A stretch of 64,000 nt of DNA from Diogma glabrata (GCA_963693315.1 OY856188.1:198070127-198134126); one strand, 5' to 3'; counted from the stretch's first letter, positions 47,995-60,906 are shown. Program-made: numbers and translations. Notes: generated from the sequence alone by a model not told the origin.

Positions 47995-49600
47995 AAAACA
48001 TATGGAGGGGCTGAAATCTCGCAGCTCTGAGATATCAAGACTTTGGTCTGGGTTAAGGATTGTGATATAGTTTTCGGCAAAAAACTTTTATTAGACATGG
48101 TTTTTAGTTTTGGGCAGCGATGTATATCAAACATAACATTTTGTTAAAGTACATGTATTTTTAATCTCTGTTTAGATATGTATTACAAAACTAACACGAA
48201 ACATCAATACGTTGTTGGAAAATTATAATAGATCATATATTGTCATAATTTAGTGAAAAGATTATACAATCAGCAAACTACTCAAAAACCTCGCAATTTA
48301 GCATTTCGAGAAAATATCACAAAATCACAAATTCATATTTCTTTCAAAATTCCAAAAATATTGTAAAATAAAAATTCAAACTTTTTTCAAACAAAATTCT
48401 AAAAATATTTCAAAAATTTGTAATAATTTTTGAAATATTTTTAGAATTTTGTTTGAAAAAAGTGAAATCACAAATTAAAACTTTTTTCAAAAATTCTAAA
48501 AATATTGCAAAAATTAAATCAAAATTAAAAATTGTAACTTTTTCCAAAATTATAAAATTATAATAAAATCAAAAATTTAAATTTTTTTTAAATTCCAAAA
48601 ATATTCCAAAAATTCTAAAAAGTTCAAAAATTAAAACTTTTTTCAAAATTCTAAAAATATTCCAAAAATTAGAATAAAATCAAATATTTAAACTTTTTTT
48701 AAATCCTAATAATATTCCCAAAATTCTTAAAAATTCAAAAATTCAAACTTTTTCCAAGACTCTAAAAATATTGCAAAAATTATAACACTATCAAAAATTG
48801 AAACTTTTTCCAAAATCATAAAAATTATAATAAAATCAAAAATTCAAAATTTTTCAAAATTCTAAAAATATTCCAAAAATTCTTACATAAATAAAATACC
48901 AAATATTTAAACTTTTTTTAAATTCTAATAATATTCCCAAAGTTCTTAAAAATTCAAACTTTTTCCAAAACTCTAAAACTATTGCAAAAATTATAACAAT
49001 ATCAAATATTGAAACTTTTTCCAAAATCATAAAAATTATAATAAAATCAAAAATTTAAAATTTTTCAAAATTCTAAAAATATTCCAAAAATTCTTACAAA
49101 ATCAAAAATTGAAATTTTTTCCAAAATTCTACAAATATTGCAAAAATTATTACAAAATCAAAAATACAAACTTTTTTCAAAATTCCAAAAATATTTCAAA
49201 AACTTTAAAAAATTTCCATGTCCAATTCCATTTTCAATTACATTTACGTCATAAAACAGCTACATTTTTTTTCCCAAAAAATTGGCTAAAAAATCAATGA
49301 AATCATTTTTTGACACACTTGACAACATTTTTTTGACAAACTTATAATGCAATAATCTCGATTTTGGCCTCACATACCAATCCCGATCATCAAGATTTCT
49401 CCAAATTTAAATCCGTCCAGCGGTTTTCTAGATTTCGTCGGTTGTAACCGCCGGTCGGCCGGCAGACAGACATACATTTTTTTTTTTGGCTTTTTTAGAA
49501 TCAGTAGGTCCTGAAACGTCGAGAAAAGCCAAAAAAAGTGGGGGTAAGAATTTCACTTTGAGCTCATGAATGTAATACTTAGGTCTTTCAGACCGAATTA
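47995..49600 (+). repeat. Minisatellite-rich repeat, copy D
   Basis: Same order as copy B: TATGGAGGGGCTGAAATCTC at the left, AAAATTCTAAAAATATT units, GCCGGCAGACAGACATACA, GTGGGGGTAAGAATTTCACT, and CTTTCAGACCGAA at 49584-49597. It contains a 37-bp perfect hairpin at 48381-48462. No coding capacity. Confidence 0.85.
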
Positions 49601-51255
49601 ATTAAAAATCATTTATTTTAAGCCCAAAAGACACAGTATGTCAAGTTGAAATAATTACCTCCGAACTATTGTCTAAAGCTTCTGTGCGGACTCAGGATCA
49701 AGAGAATTTGTTATTTTAATTCATACAAAAAAAAAGTTCCCACACCAATCTTTCTTTGGATAAATTCCTACATGAATTATTTAGTTCATTTTAAATTCAT
49801 TGATTGAATTGCGTTCATTTTAGTTCATTTTAAATTCATTGAACACAATTCCACTACTTTTTTAATACTTAATGTTCGTTTATAATTTACTACGTAATAT
49901 TATTTGTTCAGTGACCGTTTTATATTATGCATTATGAGTTACTTATGTTAAAGCTATGTATAGTTGTTATGTTTTTATATAATTCTACGATATTTACATT
50001 TATCATTTAAGAATATGTTTATACTTTATACCGGCTGGATTATTGGCAACTACATTTTTGTTTTGTTTCAGCAAATTTTTGTCAAAATTTGCTTATTTAC
50101 CTTTTAATTTACTTTTATTTTCTCTATTCTATCATAAAATATTGGCCTATGTCATATTTTGTCAGTGATAGGATTTTTTGTTTAGTTATCTATTCTTTAA
50201 CAAAAAATATAAAAATACAAAAAAAGAAAGATTTACGTCCATCAACACCTTTGAACGTATGTTGTTGTGGGATCTTGGTCTTAAAAGGTTTTTATGTGTT
50301 ATTGTGACACATATTGTAATTCCTACTACACAACACATTTTATTAAAAAAAAAAAAAAAAAAAAATGTCAAAACTTAACTTATCGCAGAATGAATATGTC
50401 CTAGGGCCATTGGCCAGTCATACTTGCAAGATATATTTACGCAAACAACATGTTTTATGTTTTGCTATGACTTTTCGTTTGTTGTCTTTTGTATGCCTGG
50501 TTATGATTTTTTTGATATAAAAAAGCTAAAATCCTAAATAAGGAAGGTTGTCAAAATAAATACACTTGTGTTTATGTATAAGTCAAAATGATTTTATTTT
50601 TCTGTTTATCTTGTGGTCATTGTAATGGATTGATGGCATTGAAAATTTCATTGACATTATGGTTTTTTGTAAAGGAGATTGAACGATGGTTGAAGAAGAT
50701 CGGTTTTATCTGCAATTTTAGATAGAACTTTTTATGAATTACTGTTGTTAATGACATTTAATCCGATGTTATCGTCAAAGTATTTTTAGTAATGAACCCT
50801 GCTGAGCAAGCTTGCTAGTAATACAAATTAAATTCCTAACTAGAATATTCTTTCAACAACTTCTGAAACTCGAACAGTTTATTGTTGAAATTTCCAGGAC
50901 ACAGCGTCCAAAATAATACACAAAATATTTGTACTAAATAACACTTACTTTTAGAACTTTATTTACAAAAACTAATTTAAAAATAACTTCTATTTACACA
51001 GTTTTATATGCACGGTAGAACATTTTGTTTACAATCAATTTCACTTAAACTATTTTCAATATCGCACTTTTTACATTATTCATCGCAGGTTAAAATAAAA
51101 CTAACTTAATTTTGCAAGAGAGATTCTTTATATACGATTTTGTATAATTCTCGATTATTCGAGGTCACTTTTTAGAAACCTTGATAAAATATAAGAATAT
51201 TCGATTATTTTACGCTATCTTGATTTGATTCGTAGAGAAATTCAATTGTATTTGA
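49601..51255. other. Gene-free stretch
   Basis: Within what should be the next myosin intron. A short inexact duplication, TTAGTTCATTTTAAATTCAT, occurs at about 49782 and 49820. An A-run lies at 50345-50364. No exon was recognised. Confidence 0.4.
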
Positions 51256-51363
51256 TGTTGACCCTTTTTCTTAGAAAAGAAGGAGACCTTGTTTTATTTT
51301 TGAAATATTGTTTATCGAAAATTAAGGTTTTGTATTTCATTCCGTTTATGTAGAGTCGTAACA
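51256..51363. repeat. TGTTGACCC repeat, copy 2
   Basis: Same family as 30471-30582, ending GTCGTAACA. Confidence 0.8.
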
Positions 51364-52192
51364 CTATGAACATTTCCAAGTCTACGAGCGGAAGGAAAGT
51401 TTAGAATGATAAAAAAGATCTACGTTAGTAAATCAGCAAAATCACCCTTGTCTAACAAAGGATACTGACTTGTAGAACGACCTTAAAAGAACTGACTTTC
51501 TGAATTTAAAGAAGCTGCATTTAAAGAAGCTAGTTAACTCTGCAAAGTTCCTTTATAGAGAATAACTGCTATTAAAAATGGAATATTTTAATGGCCGTGA
51601 AAACCTGTTTTTTTTATTAATTAGTTAGACATGTTTAGCACACTAAATATGAAATATTCATTACTCACACTCTTTGAATATTCGAAGATACCATGTCAAC
51701 TATAAAGGAGGAAAATGGAAGAAATGAGGATATGGGGACAACTATATTAATTGTTTTAAATGACGATGGACATTTTCTTTAAATGCCTGAGGGGCAAATT
51801 CGTCGGGAAATACAGAGGAGGGCATTGAGTTCCACAATATAAATTTGACATTTCGAGATATTAACACTTTTTAATTTTCAAGTTTCACAGTTAAACTAAT
51901 CAAAATTATATTTTTAGTAAAAAAAATTTCAAATTTTGGTTTGAATAGAAGATATAGAAGGTATATTATTTGTTAGTGTTGTAAAATTTTATTTATTGGA
52001 TAATTAAAAAGTAAATTTGATACTTTTAAAATAGATACGGTATTTTTAAAAGAGTAATTTTTGAATGAAAAAATTGATTAAATGGTTTAATTATATGATA
52101 AAAATGTCCATCGACTGTTATTATATCATCTTAGATGCATAACTCATTTTTGACAAAAAAGCAAGATACGGCCTTTGTGCTTAGCACGGCAG
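51364..52192. other. Gene-free stretch
   Basis: AT-rich. A short direct repeat, GCATTTAAAGAAGCT / GAATTTAAAGAAGCT, lies near 51505-51530. No gene. Confidence 0.4.
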
Positions 52193-53209
52193 AACTAATT
52201 GCAGCAAATAATTTGTGTTTAATACAGGTGCGTCACTGAGAGAAATAATATTTTTAATATTAAATAAAAGCTTTTCTCAAATACAGAAACTCTTAGTTGA
52301 TGAAAATTCGAAGCTGATCTTCTAGATTATAGAATAACTGGTTTAAACCGAGAGAAGTTTTGTTAGTTTTATCAATAAGACCAATTTAAAGATTAAGATT
52401 AACTTATTCAATTTCAATTAATTACGAAATTCTCAATTTAAATCATCAACAATTATTTAAAGAATTTTTACAATCAATTTAATAGATATACGCTTCAAAA
52501 TAGAATTTCAATAAATTGATGATTTTGTGCAACTTTTATTCTCATTTCTACTCAAATAATTTACAATCATTTCTAGAACAACAATTTCTTGAAAAACTAT
52601 TTCTAATACATTTTTATTTTGAGAAAATTACAATCAAATTTTTTTAACTCAATTTCTAAAATTTCAAAGTGATTCAAGGTAAATTCAAAGATTATGGCTT
52701 ATTCTTGATTTATGTTAAATTTAATCAATATTGGTAAATCCAGGGTTCGCAACTGAATTTTATTGGCGTGCCAAAACATTTTTTTTTTAATAATCGCTAT
52801 TTTCGCGTGCCAATGCATTTGTGAAATAGTACATTTTGCTACAAGAGATGAAGAAACGAAGTGGCATGCAACTTTCAATGGAAGAAGAAATCAGCTGATC
52901 TACATTGAATTTCTAAGCGATAGAGTTGCAGATTTTCTAAGAGATTAAACTGTTTTAACTTCTGTGAAATAATAATTAATAACGAAATAATAATTAATAT
53001 AATAAAATAAATATTTATTAAATATGTATTTAAGTAAAATATTAAATATTGCCTAAATATTTTCTTAAAATAAAACTGATTATATTTTTTTATTCATATA
53101 AATTATTTAATATTTACCTTTAAAGAGAATCTATAATTTGAAATTATGAAAGATAGAAATAATTAAATAAATGCCTGTATTAAACACAAATTATTTGCTG
53201 CAATTAGTT
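52193..53209. mobile_element. 1.0-kb element bounded by a perfect 36-bp inverted repeat
   Basis: The 36 bases at 52193-52228 (starting AACTAATTGCAGCAAATAAT) recur as an exact complement at 53174-53209. The interior is AT-rich. It includes a + frame at 52790-52948 (VHFATRDEETKWHATFNGRR ... RVADFLRD, then stop) that looks coding but is unassigned. A non-autonomous DNA element or a fold-back pair is likely. Confidence 0.6.
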
Positions 53210-53559
53210 ATCCATTGCGATAAAAATGAAACTAAAATTTTTTCTTGTATTCTAAATTTATTTAATCCATATTTGAAATGTAAATAAGTTATACATACTA
53301 AATTATACAATATACGTTAACTGTAAATAATAATTCTAGATGTTATTTGAATGTATAAAGAACGAAACGAAAGACAATGTTTCTGTGCATTAAACTGGTT
53401 AATAGTTTTCAATTCAATTCTGAATGTTGTGGCAAGCTGTTCCAAAATAATGCGCAGCATTTACGAGTCTATCGCTATCCTTTTTATTTTCACAGACAAA
53501 AAGTTCGCTGGAACCTCTCTGTCGCACGTATTCATTCGTAGGAATATTGCTCTTTTTAA

Positions 53560-53970
53560 AACTCGACAACCCTAATTCAGGACTGATTTTTTGCAGACAA
53601 CCCTATATCACCGTGTTTGTAATAAAATAATCTTTATTTTGACATAAAGTTTATTCATTAACCAGACCGGTGCAAATTACTAATTTCGATCTGCCTTTTC
53701 ATACCTGCCAACCCTAAGTTATGACGGGAAAAAAATAGACAACCTATCGTTTGCATATTCTAAAGGCTTCATACTTTTGATTGGTATGTCACTTTTCTAT
53801 TAACCGAAACGGTGAAATGTTTAGAAAAAATTAATTTTTAAATTTTTAATTAATCATATTCTGGACCGAAATTTTTTAGACAACCCACTTGCAATATATT
53901 TATTAACATATTTAATTTAATATAAAATACTTTTCATCCATTAACCAGATCGGTGAAGGTCGTTGTATAC
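53560..53970. repeat. Diverged tandem repeat (ACAACCC ... ATTAACC units)
   Basis: The words GACAACCC(T/A) and (C/T)ATTAACC(A/G)(G/A)A(T/C)CGGTG(A/C)A recur at about 53562, 53598, 53730 and 53880, and at 53657, 53797 and 53938, giving roughly three diverged units of about 140 bp. Confidence 0.6.
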
Positions 53971-53989
53971 TCGGATCCTATACTATATG

Positions 53990-55270
53990 TTTAAGTTTTC
54001 TGCGAAAATACCAACCAAAACATCCGCCTTCTCTTTCGAGTCGCTCACGGGAATCTCATTCAGAACTAAGGTTGAAATAGAGGATCGAGTAAAATTGCTC
54101 TGGACTGATTTAACTGCCTAAAAGAAACTACGTGAGCCAGATGGGTGCTCGGCGAATTTCTTTGCTTTCTTCTGGATATTCGCGTCAATCAATTTTGAAC
54201 TTACTAATATTTCAGACGTTCTTATAGGCGTTATGGGTTTCAGGTGTTTTATTAGCGTTATACGTCTTAAATGCTTTGCGTCTATTCCTCACCACCTCAT
54301 CAACATCCCACGTGAACCAAGGCTCAGTTTTAGGAGTGATTATCCGATTTGGAATAAATCGCCGCATGCCGCCTTTTATGATTTCAGAAATTCTTATTGC
54401 CGAAGTGCTAGGATCTTGCTCAACACAACAAATATTTTTCCAAAGTGTTTCATCATAAAAGTTTCTCAGTCCCTTCCAGTCAGTGCGTTTATAATTCCAA
54501 AAGCGACGAGAATTTACTTTAATTGTTATCGGTGATTTAAATTGCACTATTGATGATATTAGTAAATGGTCCGAAGATCCGAGGGGTTGTTCAACTTTTG
54601 TCTAGTACTTTGTTCGTTTGTCAAAAACAGATCCAGCAAATTATTGTTATGACGTGTATTATCTGGGATTCTAGTAGGACACTATCATTTGCGTCTAACC
54701 GTGATAATCTGTGAGTATCAGTTTGACTTGTATTCCTACGTCGTCAGTGCGCGATGAATACTTAAGCCATTCTTTATTATGAATATTAAAGTCTCCAAGA
54801 ATGGCCAGTCTTGCTTTGGGGTAGACCGTGGTAATCTTATCTAGATTAGCCAATATTTGATCGAAAAGTGGACATCCTGGGGAGGGGGATTTGGGGATCT
54901 GTATAATCCTATTATAAACATAGTTCCATCAGCACCTGAGATCTTCAGTGCTAGACAATTATGGTGTTTAGAGTTCAACTCGTAAGCTCATACATGAAAG
55001 TGAATTTCGAACAAATACATAGACACCATGCTTGTTATAAAGTGAATGTTCCAATACGTAACTAGGTATCCGGTATTTATCGAGATCCAATTTCTATGCT
55101 TTGCCATTGACAATTGTTTCGGTAAGAAACAATATATCAGGTTTTTAATGTAGTGATGAGCCTCGTTTGGATTCGAATTGAGACCTCTTATGTCGGTGAA
55201 GTCAATGCTAAGCTGTTGGTTGGTTCACTCTGCTGCCATTTTGTTGAGACAAAGATTTACCCTTTGACAT
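53990..55270 (-). pseudogene. LINE fragment: endonuclease to pre-RT region
   Basis: On the minus strand, from right to left: DIRGLNSNPNEAHHYIKN and PDILFLTETIVNGKA (about 55110-55215), SLYNKHGVYVFVRNS, LAILGDFNIHNKEW (about 54770-54815), NNNLLDLFLTNEQ (near 54620), then FWNYKRTDWKGLRNFYDETL to FTWDVDEVVRNRRKAFKTYN (54530-54240) and KAKKFAEHP. This is the endonuclease and linker of a Jockey/CR1-type LINE. Stops and frame changes occur between the blocks. The reverse transcriptase is absent, so it is 3'-truncated near 53990. Confidence 0.8.
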
Positions 55271-55491
55271 TGCAAGCATATATACTGAAATTTCCTAAAT
55301 TTCAATACTACACAATACAAAAAAAGCAGGGTATCTCTGTCACAAAAACACGATAGCAGGCTTCATGCAACAGTAGAACGATAAGGGAAAAGCAAAACAA
55401 TGGGGACACAAATTGAAGAGTACAGATAAAGGGTTAAATTCCAAATTCTTTCTAACAACTAAAAACAAATTTTACATTTCTTGTTACCAGG
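55271..55491. other. Gene-free stretch
   Basis: No recognised feature. Confidence 0.35.
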
Positions 55492-55582
55492 CAATACAAA
55501 ACAAATTTATGCTTTAAAATAATAAATTTATTACATCAAAGCAATAAATGGTAAAATTTTACATGCCTACCGCCTGGTAACA
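55492..55582. mobile_element. 91-bp mini-element with TGTTACCAGGC ends
   Basis: TGTTACCAGGC at 55492-55502 is the complement of GCCTGGTAACA at 55572-55582. There is no obvious target duplication. It could be a very short MITE or a hairpin. Confidence 0.35.
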
Positions 55583-57984
55583 GTAAACATAACATGTATA
55601 CGAATGAGAACGATACTCATGATGCATTTAACCCAGTCAAACTCGTTTTGTATTGATAAAATGGAATTAAATTTTTCGATTCAGCCAGAAACGACAAACT
55701 GTGGAAAAACAACAAAGTTGTTTGTTGTTTAGTGATACAGTGATTCTTTGGAGCAATACTGACTTCGTGCGATAGCAAAGCTGTTTCACTTAATCCTTAA
55801 TACTAAATTCGATAGTTCATAATCGAACTGAAATACCAATTAAATCAAATATGTTATGAGGAATTAAAGTACTAAAGTAGGAATGTGTCACAAAAACACA
55901 TAAAAACCTTTTAAGACCACAACAACATACAAAACAATAACAACATTAAAAACATTTCTATCTGAACAACATCAAACAAAAAACTATTCATCTATGTTTA
56001 CAACATTCCTTTTTCCATAACTCAATTTCCTGAAAATATAATTTTGTTTTCCGAACTTTTAAAATCGATATACAAAAAAAACTAACAAAAAACATAGAAT
56101 TTCTTTCCACTTCAAAGAATTTCATTTTCTTTTAATTTCAAATAAAAACAAATCTTTAGTTTCTTAAAAAAAATTTAGTATTTTTGTTATTAGTATATAT
56201 TATATGACGTTTCGTTTGTCCAACTCTATAAACATTAAGCACATTCCATGGATCATTGAATTACATAATTCTAGTAAAAATATTAAAACTATCAACTATT
56301 TATTTATGTTGACTGAATTAATTTAACTGATATTGTAATTATTACAAAGTGTGTCTCATTTTACAATAGATTAGAATCATGAAAATTTAAAACTTTAAAT
56401 AGTTTAATGAAATAGATGGCAAATGGAGAAATTGTGGTGTCTTGTATGAGAATAATCACTAATCAGCAATTAATGCTTGCAATAGTTTAATTTTGAAACA
56501 TTAAAACTGGTACAGTAAAAGGAACATATAGAAATGACTTACCTGTATCGTTTATGATGGAATCGGCAGAATGTTGGACGGTGATGACATCCAATTAAAC
56601 ACAGTTTTCCAGTATTAATTCTTCTTTATTTATTGAGTTTTAATCTCTTAATATATTTTATTTAAGTTTTACCGGTTTTCATCTCAACTGTATCTTAATT
56701 ATCGTATTCCTCTCGGCACACTAATTCTATAAAAATAAACAAAATTATAATTAATATAACAAAAAAAAAATCAAAAACTTTAATTAAAAATTCACTGTGC
56801 ATAATAGTTATGTGTGAGTTGACTCGAAAATTTAGTTTCCGTTTTATAGTTATTATTCGGTATTTTTGTTTACTTTGAAATACTAGAAATAATATTTATC
56901 TCTTTGACTATAATAATCATCACTTTATGTTTATTTCTTTTACAGTCTTTTAGATATGCATATAGAGTTGCCACCTCGGGACAGAGCATGTTATCTTTCG
57001 TGGTTTGTAGCACCAATACTTTGCCTTAGAACACCAAAACACGGCTCAGCAAAAAATAAGCACTTCTCTCCCTTGGTTCTCTATATTATACTATTTCTTT
57101 TCTTTTCGATGATTGAACTGTTTATGACATTTTTATATCTTAATTACTAAGAATTATAAAATAATTAAATCCAAATTAATAATCCACTAAGACCTAAGTC
57201 CAAATTAATAATTAAGAGTTACTCTGCCATAGGAATAAAGCATAATATTTTGTTTCGTGTTTAATGCGTTTTATTTCCTTGCGAACAGGAAGTATTTTTG
57301 AATTGATTTTTCATAAAAATTAGTAGAAATTTTATGAATTGAATTTTGAAATTGTTTTTTTTTATTTATTGATTTATTATATTAATGAGGATTTAATGGA
57401 ATATGTATTAAGGAAATTTTTCAGTTTATGATCCTATATCCTATTAAAAATTTTATTGCTTGAGAAGGAATTAGTTTTAAAAAGGAATAAATAAATAAAT
57501 TGATAATTGATAAATTGATGTTAGAAATATATTTTTTATTGATGGCGTCAAGTAGGAATTTTTTTATGGATTATAAAAGGTAATAACAAAATTGTAGCTG
57601 TTTTAATGAAAAACTTGAAGTGGTTTACAATTTACATACAGTAAGCAATTTGATTTTCGAGGTAAATTATCCAGAAAGCAAGATTTAGTTTGTCTGTTTC
57701 AACTTATTTATATTTCTTATACAGTAAACTAGACCGGCGTAAATCCGTGATACGAAACTGTTGCAAGCCAAGAGAAATTCTATCGTAGATTTCTGAATAT
57801 AACAAAATATTACACAAAAAAGGAAATGTTGGCCTAAGATACCTGTGTACCAACCAAATACACACGCCTTTTGACACTTTAGACCCAATATATCGAATCA
57901 CAATTGATCTGCGGATCTGAAAATCAACAACTTATGATGTATTGGCCTAAAATACATGTGTATAAAATTTGGGGTCAATAGGTA
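55583..57984. other. Gene-free stretch
   Basis: AT-rich. A 64-codon + frame starts at 56956 after a TTTCTTTTACAG-like acceptor (MHIELPPRDRACYLSWFVAP), but it does not match myosin and I cannot assign it. A donor-like ACAG|GTAAGT lies on the minus strand at about 56545, with no credible coding partner. Confidence 0.35.
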
Positions 57985-58167
57985 ATGTTGAAACGAAATT
58001 TTTGTCCCTCTGGTTGGAAATCCGGACTGACTCATTGCGAGGTTGGAGTTTCAGGGAAAAAACTCGACTGCAGTTACTTCAATAAAAAAGACAACACTTG
58101 TTGTTGTGCCAGCAATAAGCATATAATATTCAAATTTCTTATTATTAATAATTTTTATAAATTATAA
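57985..58167 (+). CDS. Small cysteine-rich ORF, unassigned
   Basis: The frame reads MLKRNFCPSGWKSGLTHCEV, then GVSGKKLDCSYFNKKDN and TCCCASNKHIIF. Six cysteines in the first 42 residues are spaced C-x10-C-x10-C-x9-C-C-C. This resembles a secreted cysteine-stabilised domain, but no signal peptide is present on this start. It could be a second exon after the AG at about 57981, or chance. I recognise no family and claim no function. Confidence 0.25.
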   Translation: MLKRNFCPSGWKSGLTHCEVGVSGKKLDCSYFNKKDNTCCCASNKHIIFKFLIINNFYKL

Positions 58168-58980
58168 TTTTTGATATTTGTTAAATAAACTAAATATCAT
58201 CTTTCTTTTGCTTTTGTTTATTGATCGCAATTACACTAAATTTACTATATTTATATTCTTATAAACAAAATCACTAAGTAATAATTGATTTATTTACTAT
58301 AGTCTTATAAGAAAAGTCACTAAGTAATCATTATTTACTATATTTTTATAAACTAAATCACTAAGTAATCTTTGATTTATTTACTTATAAATCACTAAAT
58401 TTCGAAAAAAAACACAATCGAAATTAAAAATAAGAATCAAAATTTAACCAAAAAAACGAATTTACTTTAAACTAACTATATAAGTATAAACCGTCTTGCT
58501 TCAAAATCAAAAACACAAGTCCAAACCAAAACAATCGCACCAAAGTTTAGACCTCGGTGTTATCCGAATCCTTGTAATAATAACGATAAAAAAAAACAAA
58601 GAAAATGATAGTGATTTCAGAAATCCACTAAACTGTGGTAAAGTTAAGATTTCCAACTTAGAATTTATAGAGTATTTATTTATAGAGAATTTATAGAGTT
58701 ATAGAGTCTGAGAGATTTTCAGACCGCTTAAATTTAATCTAATTTAATAAAAATGTTTTGCAAGATTGCAAAACTGAAACGTGGGAACGGTTGTAATTTA
58801 AATTAATTGCAATCAACCCCTAAATTTACCAAGTTGCCGGTGTACTCATATGCAACTTGAAACCTAAAACTTGAATTGAGAGAAGGGATGTCAACGCTGC
58901 AATATTCCTCCAGATTATCTGGTACATAATATAGCGGTTAGCATTGCATTGTAAGAACTGTGTACTGTGAACCTAAAGAA
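58168..58980. other. Gene-free stretch with short ACTAAGTAAT repeats
   Basis: TCACTAAGTAAT(A/C)ATT and ATTTACTATA words repeat at 58272, 58316 and 58362. No gene. Confidence 0.5.
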
Positions 58981-60906
58981 CTGTGTAACGTGCAGTTACT
59001 ATAATAAACTCTACATTCCCCGTACTTTTAATATCGGTGGCTTGAATAATGACGTATGGTGGTATTGGGCAGCCAATGCATCCATAAGTATAAACAACAA
59101 TAATTCAACAGGAGGTTTTCAGTACGTATAGACTGTGGCTGTGCACATTACCTATATCAATCCTTACACTGCCTGTTGTTTTGCCAGTTGTTAGGATTTT
59201 TCCGTCATTGTGCAACGTATTCGTTAAGATATAGTTGATTTGATACTGTGCCGGGTCATGTCGTGATATCTATGTAACGCTTGCTCAGGGGAAGTGGTTG
59301 GTAAATCTCCTTTTTTTCATCCAAGCCTATTTGGTATTCCCCAATCAATCCTATTATCGGGAAATCTAGTGGCGCTACCAGCACGTGTGTAATTTCACTG
59401 CCATTCCGAACTAAATTATTGGGCATGTTGATCCGATCATGGTGAAAACTCGAAAGGATAATAGGCATCTCCAATCCCGTAAGCTCCCCATCTATCAGGT
59501 TCACTCTATTGTGATTGGGAGTAAACTGGTACGAGTGGTGTTATAAGGTGATTCCAGAAGGGTCCAACCAAACCGTGTTCATAAGAGGCCTCGTACACTA
59601 TAGCATTTGGCCTAGTTGCCCGATTTAACTGCCAAAACCACCAAACGCATTGAGTTGAATAGAAACAAGCGTCGCATCCCAATGTTTCTAAGTCACAGCC
59701 GTGTCCCTGTGCCTTGTTTCGGTTGACTTTCTCTTGGAACAGCTTATGTCGCACCTGTTTATTGCACGTACCTTCTTTCCAACACCCTCCGGCTCCCTTG
59801 CAGTTATAGAGGCCATGGACTTCAATATCAAAAAGGTTGGTCTTGTATATCGGTTAATAATATTTGGATACATGGGCTTGGGTCAATTCCAACTGGCACC
59901 ATGGCACCATTGCTTAGTTTGAAACAAAAGACCTCACCTATATTGACAGTGAAGCTATATCTCTTTATGTTTCTGCAATCGGAGTCATCGCAAACTGTGC
60001 CCTCGCTACCGATATACAAAGTTTGGCTACAAGCATCAACCGTTCTACCAACCCCCAACAACAATGCAAAGAATAACAATATGCCCCCTTGACTTATCCG
60101 GCTTCTCAGGTAAGCTCCTTTCGAGGCAGCTTTGAATTCTGGGTTTTGGCAGTGCATGTCCGCAAAATCTTCAATTCTGGACATCTCAATTACCTCGGTC
60201 TTATGTTTGTCTTCCTCATAAAACTCTGCTGCGGTTCCTACATTCTCAAGAAACATCTTCTGTTCAACCTCAGTATAGTGACTGCCTATTGGAAGCCAGG
60301 CTGTCGGGTGGGTTTCCTCATTCGCGTCGAGAATTATTTTCGATCCACAGCTCAAAGTTAGTTCTTAAGGGTTGATAAGACCCATGTGGATGAGATCTCT
60401 GTTCAACCGCTTATGTCGCTCAGCCTTGTCTAAAGTTTTCCGTCCCCGCAGACAATCCTGTACCTTCCTTTTTATTCCCCCAAGATATCGATTGCACTTC
60501 CAGTATATGAGAAAAAAATAACGTTGAGCATTAGGAAAATCATTATTACCAGCGCAAGGCCTAGCGAGGAGCACCTAAGAATGACCTCGTCCTTGAAACA
60601 TGCTAAACATACCTAACATTCGTATCTGGAGATGGCATATCCGTCACAACCCTTGCACTTATACTCGATCAATCCTAAAAACAAACTTTTAATGGCCTGA
60701 TCACGGTGGACCATAGCCACAAACACAGTGTTGACAGTTATGTTGCATTTGTCGTCGGACTTCATGTTTCGAATGATGATGTCCCCATGGACACCCTTGA
60801 TTATTGGACAAACTTGGGAGTAGTTTATGAGGGTCACAAATATCAATGCCACGACAACCCGTGCTGCGGACATCTTAAACGTTGGAGGAGTTTTGAATTT
60901 GGTCAA
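58980..60906 (-). pseudogene. Broken Gn/Gc-type envelope glycoprotein cassette (bunyavirus-like)
   Basis: Minus-strand open blocks lie in a row: 60906-60613 (N-terminal signal-like hydrophobic stretch, cysteine-containing ectodomain), 60574-60365 (transmembrane segment followed by a basic tail, KVQDCLRGRKTL), 60355-59828 (cytosolic part, a second hydrophobic signal near 60080, then a cysteine-rich start, CSQTLYIGSEGTVCDD), 59754-59506 (GCDACFYSTQCVWWFWQ, aromatic and cysteine-rich like a class II fusion loop), 59504-59256, and further blocks to about 58990 (YGCIGCPIP). The order Gn, membrane anchor, Gc signal, Gc ectodomain is that of bunyaviral, especially phenuivirus-like, glycoprotein precursors. 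Such genes occur as envelope genes in some Bel/Pao LTR elements. The first ectodomain is much shorter than in free viruses, and several frame breaks make the locus non-functional. Similarity is by pattern only. Confidence 0.55.

Noticed and set aside
23840..49600. CRISPR-like regular repeats
   Set aside because: The repeats are contiguous AT-rich minisatellites without unique spacers of constant length, in a eukaryotic context.
56520..56600. Minus-strand donor-like ACAG|GTAAGT with a short open stretch
   Set aside because: No acceptor or partner exon. The frame hits a stop immediately upstream.
56956..57150. 64-codon ORF after an acceptor-like sequence, tested as the next myosin exon
   Set aside because: The peptide does not match any part of the myosin head and runs on into a hydrophobic tail without a donor.
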